Shown piece after piece: positions 17,901 through 27,046 of a stretch of 31,727 bases of DNA. Position numbers and translations under genes: made by a program. Below the pieces are notes generated by a model that was given only the letters and a program-made list of their open reading frames with translations, did not search any database and had not been told where the DNA came from. Each line of letters begins with the position of its first letter. Positions within the stretch are counted from its first letter, which is position 1. The stretch spans positions 1 through 31,727 of the forward strand of contig JAPMOS010000301.1 of NCBI GenBank assembly GCA_027972325.1, read 5' to 3'. The DNA comes from Paratrimastix pyriformis (taxonomy: Eukaryota; Preaxostyla; Paratrimastigidae).

Positions 17901-18960
17901 ATGGAGATCGCCACTGAGCATGACGAGCTCAGTAAGGACGATTCCAACTTTATTATGGATCACGCCGAGATCCAAAGTCGTGACGACCCTATGGTAGAGT
18001 ATCTTCAAGATGAGTTGGGTCGGCATCTGTGGTCCCCCTCTTCAGCTCCATTGGACAAGCTCTCTCCTTGGATGCGTTTGGAGCTTATGAAGCTCTTCAG
18101 TTCATTGGTCGTCAATGAGCACCGTGCTCCACGCTATGATCATCGAACGCACGGTGCACATGCTGCTGGAGGACAATCCGAAGAAGCAGCCTGAAGCGAT
18201 CAGCCAATTTATTTTCCAACTTCTTGGGGCTTTATTGTTCCAGCAATCGAATGTGCGAACTTTCGACGCCACGTGCCACAAGAATCATCGCGCGGCTCGT
18301 CTGTGGACAAACACCGCACACCGCCAGAACGAGTCCTCCTATCTGTTGGGAGACTACATACCGTGGTCCAAAGCAACTTGGAGGTGGAGGTGGAACTCGC
18401 CACCCGATCATCGATGGCGATCGTCCAGCGGGAAGAAGGAGAGAGCCCGTTCCCCTTCTTCGAGCAATCCATTTGCCTCTTCCGCTGCCCCAAGAGCACC
18501 TCTCACCTTGGCGAACCCATTCGCCAAGCCGGCACCTGTTCCGGCTCCGACTTCATCTCATGCTCCGGCTTTTGCGCCTGCGCCTGCACCTGCACCTGCA
18601 CCTGCACCTGCACCTGCACCTGCACCTGCACCTGCACCTGTTGCTGCCCCTGTTGTTGCTGCCCTGTTGCTGCCCCTGTTGTTGCCCCTGTTGCTGCCTC
18701 TGTTGCTGCTGGTGTGTCCCCTTTGTCTGCTGTGCCTGCTGCGCCCGCTCGTGCTACCTCGACGCCCGACCATGCCGCTTCTGCCGTGCCTCCGAAGATT
18801 AGCCTCTCCGACCTCTCGCCTGTTGCCAACCGTGGGCCTTTGGGAAGGGAGCAACGTGTGTGGGGTGGTGGATTCAGGGGCCCGTGCGCCTGTCCTACCG
18901 AGGTGGTAGGTCATGGTGGATGGGTTCCGCCCCCCCCTCAGGCTGGGTTCGGGAATATTT
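17901..18960 (+). pseudogene. Element B protein, copy B2
   Basis: It starts MEIATEHDELSKDDSNF and is open through the first 75 residues, where B1 is shifted. It then loses frame after APRY because two bases present in B1 are missing. Later parts can be read in other frames (NPFASSAAPRAP, then an Ala-Pro run and the aromatic C-terminus). The two copies carry different damage, so both descend from an intact parent ORF rather than from one broken copy. Confidence 0.62.
18573..18640. repeat. CCTGCA hexanucleotide array in B2
   Basis: Same array as in B1, reading (CCTGCA)n on the + strand and encoding Ala-Pro in the original frame. Confidence 0.9.
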
Positions 18961-19191
18961 TTCGTTCTAACTGTTCTTGTCTTTTGCTTCCTTCGCCCCC
19001 TTTCATTGTTCCTCGTGTCCCGTGTCTCAGTGTTGGATCCTTTTGTCCCCCCCCTTGCCCCGTTCTTTCTTTTGATGTTCCTTCTGTTTGCTGTCAAGTG
19101 TTTGAACGATTCTGTTTCCTGGCGACATTCCAGTCTCTCTCTTTCCCGCCATGCCGTCTGTGCGCCTACCCCTGAGGGGGTGTAGGTCGGC

Positions 19192-19215
19192 ATGTTACCC
19201 GCCGGTTTCGACCGG
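19192..19215 (+). promoter_or_regulatory. Conserved 3' hairpin of B2
   Basis: ATGTTACCCG then CCGGT-TTCG-ACCGG, as in B1, preceded by the outer ATGCCG/CGGCAT pairing. Confidence 0.7.
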
Positions 19216-19296
19216 ATGAACGGATTTTCTTCTGTTTCAGTTTTCTGTGTTTTGCGCGCAGTTACTGGCAGTCGAAATAGTATCACAACAACAACA

Positions 19297-19307
19297 GGAG
19301 CCGGGAC
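19297..19307. repeat. Target-site duplication of the B2 chimera, right copy
   Basis: GGAGCCGGGAC directly after the CAA tail, which is where a target-primed insertion must place it. Confidence 0.72.
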
Positions 19308-19792
19308 CTCATTCCGACATGTGCATTGCGGAGACTTCGATTTGCCGGGCGGAAGCAATGTGCGTGGCACAGACCTGGCGCACATACAAATCGACTGAGC
19401 CACTTTCCAGGGCTGCCGACGCAAGGACTTCCCTGAAATGCTCGGAAGATGATCTTTGGACGGGCCGAGCCCAGCGCCATTGGACATCCTTCGGTTAGCT
19501 TCTCCTCATTTAGGCTAGTGATCCCATGCATTTTGGTGCGATTCCGGGCTGAATTGCGAACTCGCCACTCTGGTCTGTCAAAGTTGCGATAGCCGACCGA
19601 ACCCCACCGCAAGTCCCACTCGCTCTCCTCTGCCGGCGTGCTCGTTTCCGTCCTCTCTGATGTGAAGCTCTCTTTCACACTTGGCTTTATTGCAACCCTC
19701 TTTTCATTTCTATGATTTTCAAGCGATCCGACGTCAGGCGGTTTCGTTCGCCTCATTGCATTCGACCGTTTTCGAAATGCTGGGTCCTTCAT
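19308..19792 (-). CDS. Unassigned open frame upstream of the transposase-like fragment
   Basis: The - strand frame reads MKDPAFRKRSNAMRRTKPPD through EWDLRWGSVGYRNFDRPEW to SLRNAHVGM and is cut by the B2 chimera. It lies on the same strand as the helix-turn-helix fragment at 16749-17340 and would have been about 490 bp from it before the insertion. It could be an earlier exon of the same gene, or chance coding. No domain is recognised. Confidence 0.2.
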
Positions 19793-20540
19793 TGCTGACC
19801 ATTCGATCCCAGATGTTTTTTCACATCACTTTGTGATATTCTTTTATAAATCGACGTAAAGAGTGGTCAGGTCTTCCGTGCATTGGCATTCTTCACCACC
19901 CCAGAATGCTGCGTGTCTCGATTCTCGCTTTGTTCCAAAGTTCTTTTGTTTTGGTCTGTGCTTGTTTTGGGCACCAAAAGCACGCTGAATGAGTCCAGAT
20001 GAAAAACGATCGATCGCTGCCCGGCTCCCAACCTTGCCCGGTTGAGGTCATCGCTCGTCCCGTCTGCCGACCACTCATGTCCTCCCGTCGAAACGACCAC
20101 GGGCACGTAGATCACGGGTCCGACAGTTGGCCCCAGCTCACTCCACCGTCTCCTGCGAGAGCATGGGACTGGTTTCTACATTTTGGTACCAGAGGGGGAA
20201 AAAAATAATGTCAGTGCGAACGAACGGTGAGTACGGGATGGTGGGCCACTAAGGTCGAAGGGCCCTGGGCCCGGGTGGGGGGGCTGATCAAGAATGTGCA
20301 TTCGGGAAAACTTGCTCCGACCCGAATGCTTGGTGGACTGATATGAAGCTGTGAGATGAACTGGTGGTTTGGTGTGGTGAGTGAGACTCCGGTGACGAGT
20401 GGTGGTGGTGAAATGAGGATACTCGACTGTCTGAAGTGAACCAAGTGAGTTGAGACCTGGAAATGACCTGGATGTGAGAATGAATAGATGAAATGCGAAT
20501 GACTTGGTGATCTAGTGAAAGAGTAAGGTGAAAAGTGATA
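19793..20540. other. Unassigned interval with a primer-binding-site-like sequence
   Basis: No gene seen. TTGGTACCAGAG at 20183-20194 resembles the tRNA-primer site that follows the left LTR in many LTR elements, and it is preceded by ...CTACA. I could not find a matching pair of LTRs, so this stays weak. Confidence 0.22.
20437..20490. repeat. Imperfect inverted repeat, left arm
   Basis: GTGAGTTGAGACCTG, CTGGATGTGAG and ATGAATAG here recur as the reverse complement at about 21360-21415. The two arms bracket 0.9 kb containing the G-rich tract. Confidence 0.6.
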
Positions 20541-21001
20541 AGTGATTCCCATCCCTAAAAAAGTGATAAAGCGTCGATCTATTCGGAAAGGAAGCAATGA
20601 AATACATAAACAGATACAACAGAAACAAAAGATTAGCCAGAAAAAGAAAGCGCCGCGACCAAAGGCGGCTGGAAAAAATGACGCATTCAAAAAAGGCAGA
20701 GATACTGAAGCGCGGGTTGAAGCCGCTCCGGTCTTTTTCAAATCTTGTTTGGGGTCCACGACCCCCGTGCCGCGGGCTTTTTGGCCATGAGGCGGTTTCA
20801 AAAAATTCTTTGTTTGAATCCATTTGTTTTTCCGTTTCGAAAACACGGTACACAGTGACGATTTTTGCCCATTCTTTTATTTGAATGCCCTTGCCGCGGG
20901 ATTTTTCGAGGTTTGTTTCCACCAGGACACCCGGCCGTCGCGGGCCGCCAGGTTGGTCATGTGAAAACCGGGTACACAGAGACTCGTTTTCGCGCTAGCC
21001 G

Positions 21002-21022
21002 GCCATCTATGATGGCCGGTTC
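21002..21022. repeat. Perfect short palindrome
   Basis: CCGGCCATC and GATGGCCGG form a 9-bp stem with a 3-base TAT loop. It is flanked by two diverged segments sharing TTGCCGCGGG and GGTACACAGWGAC (20770-20860 and 20890-20980). Confidence 0.6.
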
Positions 21023-21124
21023 CACTTTCCGGAAACCAGTCCCGCATGCTGTGGCTTTCACCGCTTTCAGTTGGGTTGTTTTTCTTTAAGACCCCTCGTT
21101 TTGAGACATCTGCTTTTGACCGAG

Positions 21125-21312
21125 TGGCCAGGGGGGCGGGGTGGGGGTGGGTGGGGGTGGGGGTGGGGGTGGGTGGGGGGTGGGGGTGGGGGTGGGTGGG
21201 GGGTGGGGGGTGGGGGTGGGGGGTGGGGGTGTGGAGGTGGGGGTTGGGGGAGGGAGGGAGGGAGGGAGGGAGGGAGGGAGGGAGGAGGGAGGGGCGGGGC
21301 GGGGGAGGGGGA
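21125..21312. repeat. G-rich low-complexity tract
   Basis: Runs of GGGGGTGGGTGGGGGTG pass into (GGGA)n at about 21250-21295. Nearly every few bases hold three or more Gs, so G-quadruplexes on the + strand are expected. Apparent Gly-rich reading frames here are artefacts. Confidence 0.9.
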
Positions 21313-21359
21313 GGTGGCTACGCTCCGGGTAAAATGCGCAAAAGCCTTTGCGCCCAGGA

Positions 21360-21415
21360 CTATTCATACTCACATCCAGTTCACACTCAGGTCTCAACTC
21401 ACTTCTGTTGTGTTG
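21360..21415. repeat. Imperfect inverted repeat, right arm
   Basis: CTATTCATACTCACATCCAG and CAGGTCTCAACTCAC, the complement of the left arm at 20437-20490. Confidence 0.6.
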
Positions 21416-21680
21416 ATTGACTTGTGTCCTGATTTAGCCTACCTCCCCCGTCGGTCGAAATTGGTACAGCGAGTTTCCCCTTTTGGGGACCGCTGCCCGG
21501 GTGCCCAAACCCATGTCACCCCGTGCGAGCTGAGGGGGCAGGATGTTGGAGTTTGCTGACCGGGTGTTGTGGGAATAGGGTTGTTTCCCCCTGGTTTGCC
21601 CCACCAAGAGATTCAGCCATTGCCAACGTCCCTTGAGAGTGACTACAGTAATATTACTCGTCGAATTTTGAACGAAACCC

Positions 21681-22909
21681 ATGTTTTCCTTTTCCGCCGC
21701 CAGCGGAAAGCCATCTTCACAAGGTGCCAACACCGCCTTGCATTCAGACATCCCTTCCGCCAACCGGATCCAGCTCGTCAAAGAGCTGAGCTTCCCGACA
21801 CTTTCCGAACTTTCGTTCGACGCCCTGCTCGAATTCAAGAAAGAGTGGGACCGTTTTGCAACCATACATCGTCATTGTGAGATGCCTCCGGTCTCGGAGC
21901 ACCTTCCTCTCGAATTGACCGACTTTATGCCACCCGAGGCATTTTCGGATGACCAGACCCTGTTCAATGCCCTTTTTGAAATGTTGAGGCCACGCGATGC
22001 CCATCATCGTGTGGCAGTTCTGGAGCGCCTCACCTTCAAAGCCTCCTTTGCCTCTCCAGTGCCTCTTCACTTCCAGCTGACCCAGTTTATTCACAGCTAC
22101 AAGGCACTTGGTGAAGCATTGGGTCTCCCGACTTTCTGCCTCAGGGAGCGCTTTCCACGCGCCATCCTTGGCGAGTTCGGCCGCGCCTTCAAGCGCGAAC
22201 TCCGTGCGCAGTTGTCGCTGCGTCCTGACCGCGTTCTTGCAGAGCGTCAGGAAGCCTCAGTGGAAGCCGCGGTTCTCAAGTTCTTCCACGCCACTGACAT
22301 CGCCTCCACCGCCCCGGCTGCCACTGCCACCGCCACCGACACCGACACCGACACCGCTGAGGACCCGGAAGAGCAGGCACTCAAGGCTTGCTTCGACTGC
22401 TCCCTGGCGCTCGCCAAGCGCCTACACGAGGCGAAGGAGACGCTCGTCTCCTCGGGCCTTCAGCTCCCGACCAGCACCCGCCTCGCCCCCGCCAACAAGC
22501 CCCCCAGCCCGTCGCCCCTCCTGCCTCGGACCCGGCCGCCCCTCCTGCCTCGGACCCGGCCGATTCAGCCTCCATGTCCTCCTCCGGTGACGATGAGACA
22601 ATCGCCGCCGTCCCCTCCTCACGCCCGTTCTTTCCGTCGCTTCCCAAGCTGACGTTTGAGGAGAAGGCCCGCCTGTGTGCCCTCGGCATTTGTGTGAGGT
22701 GCCGGCAGTCCGGCCATCAGGAGAGGGACTGCCCCCGTGCGGCCTCGGACCCCCCCGCACCCTCCCCTCCCACCAACCCAGCCCCAGCCGCCACCAGTGG
22801 TCCAGCCCCTTCAGCGCTTCCCCCGGCTGATCCAGTCCGACGGAGTGCCAGGCTCGCCGCCATTCTCCTTCACGAGTTCGGAGAACGAGGGACAGCCTTC
22901 GTGGGATAG
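21681..22909 (+). mobile_element. Gag-like gene fossil with a CCHC zinc knuckle
   Basis: This + strand region encodes a gag-type protein of LTR-retrotransposon kin. The first 190 residues are helical and capsid-like (FSAASGKPSSQG, LSELSFDALLEFKKEWDRF, LFNALFEMLRPRDAHHRV). A Thr/Asp-rich and then Pro-rich linker follows. Near 22690-22732 there is CVRCRQSGHQERDC, a CX2CX4HX4C knuckle that binds RNA. After it come a Pro/Ala stretch and PVRRSARLAA. The family is probably Ty3-like, judging from the single knuckle and the large helical domain. No protease, reverse transcriptase or integrase follows in the next 3 kb. The copy looks broken by few changes. It could also be a gag-only derivative. Confidence 0.68.
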
Positions 22910-24430
22910 CCCCAAACAAACCCAAACCAAGAAAGAGTGAACACTTGCACAGCAAGCACGCAAAACGGCACTGACATCCAAAAATTTTATCAAAAGAATT
23001 TGACATGTCAAATCGCAACGCATCTTTTATTCCCGGGTTTTCGGGTTTCTATGCTTTTTCAAGAATTTTCGAATAGTTACTCGAGAGCTCTGAAGACCTT
23101 GCATTTTGTTTCGTCGAGTTGGGTTGACTTTTGGAATGATCTAAGAGATGTCGGCCAACGTGCCGCTCCTTTGGCGCTCTGAAAGTGCTGGCCTTATTTC
23201 AATTGATTTTTCAAGGCCGCCTTGTCACTTTTCAACCCCTGCCTTGTAGCCTTGAACGACTGATCTCATTGATCAACTCATCGCGTCTCTCTCTTCCCAC
23301 CTCCTCGTGGGTCGCCGCGTTTTACTTTGTGAGGGTTACAGGCCCTTTTGCCGGCCTTTCAACTTTCCCGGACGGACTGGAGAAGAATCACCTGGAATCT
23401 CAGAATCTGGGTCCTCCTTTCCGGGTCTGTGGCGTCACAATAGCACTCGCTTTATATTTTGTTTTTTACAAACCAAAAACGGAAGGAAACAAAAACTTCC
23501 AAACAAAGATCAGAAAAAAAAAAAAAAAAAACCAAAACGGAAAAGCAAAGAAAGATAGTCTTTATTCCGTTTTCGTGACCGTCCTGCGTGCAACTTTGAA
23601 CTGGCTGAGCTCGTTGGGCTTGGGCCAATTTGCGCCATCCTCCGCAAAGACTTTCGGTTGGGGTATCACCCCAGTTTCCTTTGGAATGGCACTGTTCGTT
23701 GGTGCCTGGTCACCGTGTGACATGCGCTGGAATACTCATTGCTTCGGGACGAAGGATGCCTGCTTGAGGTGTCGGTTCAGTTTCAAAGCAACCTTGATAC
23801 ATACGTTCACTGACAGACCCACCAGACCACCACGTCACGTTTTGAGCGAATCAGTTTGATACTCTGCTCATTCGGCCCCACGGGGCTCGTTCGACACGCC
23901 AGCAACCTCTGTTGTACAGTCTGTTTAATTCCTTTGAAGGAATTTATTCACTGGTCGATTTGACTTTGCGGTTGAAAGGGCTGACGAATCAGTTCGATAC
24001 TCTGTTCGTTCGACCCCACGGTGCTCGTTTGGCACAACAACAAACTTTTCATACAGTCTGTTCAATTCCTTTGAAGGAATTTCATCACCAGTGTCATTTG
24101 ACAGGCGGCTTAGAGGATCTCGGAAATGCTGGTGGTCTCTCTTCTGGCCATGTCTCAGACTCTGCGGAGCCACTCAGTCTGTGGTTGGCAAATATTTCAG
24201 GCCAAAATCCTTCATGGGTTTTTCAGGATCGAACAATGAGATGAATGGAATGCTGGGTCAACGGTTATCCGGCGAGGGACGCCCGTGCACTCGCTCTGGG
24301 CCCACGTCAGTGGATGACCTCCGCTATCAGCGTTTAGTCCACGTGTGACTCTGAAATTCGCACGATTACTGGTCACGCGCGCAACTCATTTCGCGCTCAA
24401 GTTCTTCTCAAGCCGGTCTTCCATCTGGGG
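22910..24430. other. Unassigned AT-richer interval
   Basis: No convincing gene. It contains an A-run of about 20 at 23512-23531 and the tandem repeat at 23848-24102. It is less GC-rich than its surroundings, especially 22980-23110 and 23450-23570, as untranslated or LTR-like sequence might be. Confidence 0.35.
23848..24102. repeat. Tandem duplication with a 138-bp period
   Basis: GAATCAGTTTGATACTCTG (23848) recurs as GAATCAGTTCGATACTCTG (23986). Both units contain ACAGTCTGTTYAATTCC followed by the palindrome TTCCTTTGAAGGAA, and end near ATTTGAC. Confidence 0.8.
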
Positions 24431-25605
24431 TTGATTGACCTGGTCGCTCGGGAGGGAGAATATAGCGAACGCTCCGAGTCACTTCTGAACAATCGACCAG
24501 TTGTCTTGTGGGTCTGCACTTGGCATCTTCACGTCGCCCTCTTCATTCCGTGGCCATTCTTTGTGCCAGAGGGCAAACCTCCCACTTCGAACCTCTCACT
24601 TCGCCAGAACGTTTGGCTTCGACCATCTTCGCGTGGCCGTGTTGTCGCGGAGCCCATGTTGTCGCGGGGCAAGGCAGGAGGTCCCATGTCCACCACGCAC
24701 CGTTCGACCAGGGAGCCGACTCATGGCCCTGATGATCTGCGGGCACACAGGCGCGCACGTTCCTGCGGCACAACTCGCAGGATTTTACAACAACGCACAC
24801 TGCGAGCTTCTCCCTCTTCAACACACACTGGCGGTTGCAAGAGAGGAGCTTCATCTATTTTGGGCGCGCACCAGGGGAGCAGCCAACTCCCCGGTTTCGG
24901 ATCGGAGACACGATGACTCGGTCCGGACTCCATGTCCCACATGGAACCATGGCGGTCGCCACACCACGTTTCAGAGGTCTTATACTCTTTCGGAACCGAA
25001 ACACCCCCGTTGCTCTTTCACACGAAATACGTTTAGGAGGGAGCATCGTGTGCTCGACATGCCTGGGCCACCACCCCGCGCGGGACCGGGTGAGCATGAC
25101 GTTCCCCCTGGGGGGGGAAGGGCCTGATCTAACAGATGTCCCCAAGAGGAGGAGACGTGTTCTAGGGAACGGGTCTGTCTTTCCTCAAGTCCAGGATCGC
25201 GAGCTTCCAGGACACACACATAGGCCCCACTGTCGAATTCTCTACTTCGACCATGCACACCAGGGTTGTCCACCCCCTCGTGACGGGGGTCTGCATCTGG
25301 CCTGGGGACTGGCTCCCCCCTTTTGCAAAAATGTGAGCGGTCAGGGACCCGACACACGTGAAGGAGAATGGAACGTGTGACGGAGTGCCTCGTTACAAAG
25401 TCTGGCTTCGTGAAAGAGCCCTTCCCTGACTCTGGGTGCGTAGAGACGAGCGTGAGGTCATCGCAGTTGTCCTCTTCTCCTGGCCCATTGGACCCACAAC
25501 ACCCGACGGGAGTGTCCCTGGTACCGTTCCTCCCGGGGGACAACATCGCCCGGACAAGAGTCATGCTCACCGCGGACCCCACCAGAAAGGCTCCCATGAC
25601 CCACG
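24431..25605. other. Unassigned interval, possibly decayed coding sequence
   Basis: Several medium-length frames overlap on both strands, none with a domain I recognise. 25187-25370 resembles 27118-27330 beyond element C (see that feature). Element C is inserted at its right end. Confidence 0.35.
25187..25370 (+). repeat. Diverged duplicate, left copy
   Basis: It shares GATCG.GAGC, CTTCG.CCATGCACA, GGGGACTG and TGCAAAA-TGTGAGCG with 27118-27330 in the same order and orientation. Confidence 0.55.
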
Positions 25606-25616
25606 GGCTGCTCAAC
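25606..25616. repeat. Target-site duplication of element C, left copy
   Basis: GGCTGCTCAAC, repeated at 27092-27102; the two copies bracket element C exactly. Confidence 0.87.
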
Positions 25617-25670
25617 GTGTGTGTCGTGTGTCATACATGTTTGCAACATAGAGATGCAAAACTCCCGATT

Positions 25671-25694
25671 CCGGCCGAAGCCGGGGGGTAACAT
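25671..25694 (-). promoter_or_regulatory. Conserved 3' hairpin of element C
   Basis: On the - strand, ATGTTACCCC then CCGGC-TTCG-GCCGG. Upstream a second stem CCCGC-AGAATT-GCGGG (near 25720-25735) takes the place of the A and B stems. Confidence 0.68.
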
Positions 25695-25755
25695 GACCCC
25701 CAGTCCCTCCCATGTCCCCCGCAATTCTGCGGGCAACTAGGGCTAGGGGCGGGGG

Positions 25756-27046
25756 CTATGGTGACAGGGAGAGGTAGAAAAGAACGGGGGAGGGGACCAA
25801 GGAATAGGGTGGATCGAGGAGATAAATCAGGGAAAAGACTGAACAACGGGACAAAAGATTGAACCGAAAGGAACACAATTCCCTTACATTGGGACTTCTT
25901 GGGCGTTGGGCATCCGCGTCCCCATGTACTATCTGGTACTGGTGCGGAACACGAACATCGGGGCGTGTTGTTGGCGGATCCACCATCCAAAGTCCCGCCT
26001 CCGCGGCCCGTCCGGTCCCGCGGGCACTCGAGCCGCCCTTGCCCCCCTTCAACCCCAGATCCGTGGGGCAGAGCGAGGCTCCCTTCGGCGTGGCAAGAAG
26101 CCCTTGCGCTGGGGCAGGGACAAGCGCAGGGGCAGCAGCGGGCAGGGGCAGCATGGGCAGGGGCAACATGGGCAGGGGCAACATGGGCAGGGCAGGGGCA
26201 GGGGCAGGGGCAGGGGCATGGGCAGGGGCCACAGGGAGTCGCAGTGGGGGCTGGTGCAGATGCAGTGGGGCTGGTGCAGATGCAGTGGGGCTGCTGCAGA
26301 TGCAGTGGGGCTGGGGCGGCACACTGGCGAACGGATTCCCGACCGGCGCGGGCTGCTGGTGGGCAACAGCAGGGCGCACAGCAAAGGATTGCTGTCAGCC
26401 TTTCTCCTCAACCCCTGTCCTTCTTCTTTGCTGGCGAAGGTTCAGGGGATGGCGGACGTGGCCGACTCGTACCACCTCCAAGCTGAAGCGGGGCAGCTGA
26501 GGGGTCGATGCAATGTGCGGTCACTTTTCCGGGAGGCTGTTTGACAGTGCTCGGTGACTTTGGACACAGGCCGGATTGCGGCGAAGCAGTGGACGGGTTC
26601 ACCGAAGCCACAGGTCGGGCGGGAACGGGGGTCGCCATCGATACTCGCGATACAGTAACGGGCTTGCTGGAAGACTCCAAATTGAAAATGGTGGCACCAC
26701 AAATGAATTGAATCAATTGCGCAAGCTTTTGGCAGCACAGAGATTGATCGCCCCCCGCCGACCGTAGAATGCTCAAACTGATGCGCTGAAGCAACTTGGT
26801 CGACGGGATGCGCTTCTCAGAGGCCACCAAATACCCAAAAAGTTTGCCAAACTCAGGGATCATGGTAGAAGTGAAGGAAAGACGGCTCAGCTGGTCCATG
26901 CTCCGGAAGATAGCTCGATGATCGTCGAGCTCGTCAATAAAGCACAGAAATGGATCTTCTTCATCAAGAATAGAAGCATGTTTTTCAATAAAAGCAATGG
27001 TTGCGTCGTCCAGATCATCATTCACCGCAGTGATTTCGCAGGCCAT
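25756..27046 (-). pseudogene. Element C protein
   Basis: It starts MACEITAVNDDLDDATIAFIE. The N-terminal domain follows the A/B pattern (DPFLCFIDELDD, MIPEFGKLFGYLVASEKR, KLLQRISLSILRSAG, LAQLIQFICGATIF), and the GKLFGY block is shared with A (AKLFGY). After a Ser/Pro/Lys patch (EPSPAKKKDRG) the frame stops. A second frame (26379-25756) carries GNPFASV, an Ala-Pro/Leu-Pro repeat (APAPAPAL, LPMLPLPMLP) and an end (GLWMVDPPTTRP, VRELCSFRF) that faintly recalls the A/B tail. At least one frameshift separates the halves. The function is unknown. Confidence 0.6.
26120..26312. repeat. GGGGCA and 20-bp repeats in element C
   Basis: GGGGCA-type units at about 26120-26235 are followed by about three copies of a 20-mer, GGCTGGTGCAGATGCAGTGG, to 26312. 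On the coding strand both give Pro- and Ala/Leu-rich protein. Confidence 0.85.

Larger units (their letters stand above)
17368..19296 (+). mobile_element. Chimeric retroposon: tRNA-like SINE head joined to element B2
   Basis: The 1929-bp unit between the GGAGCCGGGAC copies has two parts. 17368-17836 begins with a tRNA-like sequence and continues with about 390 bp of unassigned sequence containing AAGCCTGAAGGCTT and other small hairpins. 17837-19296 is a complete element B, from CCCCCCCGGTTGAAG to its CAA tail. B1 starts at the same CCCCCCGG without the extra part, so the head is not standard for B. A jump of the reverse transcriptase from B RNA to a SINE RNA during insertion, or an actively copied composite, would explain it. 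Confidence 0.65.
17837..19296 (+). mobile_element. Element B2: second full-length copy of B
   Basis: Same ends and parts as B1, on the opposite strand: seven Cs then GGTTGAAGTCTCGG at the start, ATG at 17901, (CCTGCA)n at about 18573-18640, hairpin at 19202-19215, and tail GTATCACAACAACAACA. The arms B1 and B2 make a 1.46-kb inverted repeat with about 3 kb between. Confidence 0.85.

Noticed and set aside
21125-21312. Gly-rich protein reading frames on the + strand.
   Set aside because: They arise from G-rich simple sequence and exist in several frames at once.
21318-21350. CGGGTAAAATGC resembling the hairpin linker of element A on the - strand.
   Set aside because: The adjacent bases do not form the CCGG(C)TTCG stem; only a different GCGCAAA/TTTGCGC hairpin is present.
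23512-23531. A-run as the poly(A) tail of a retroposon.
   Set aside because: No element body or target duplication could be recognised around it; the surrounding sequence is generally A-rich.
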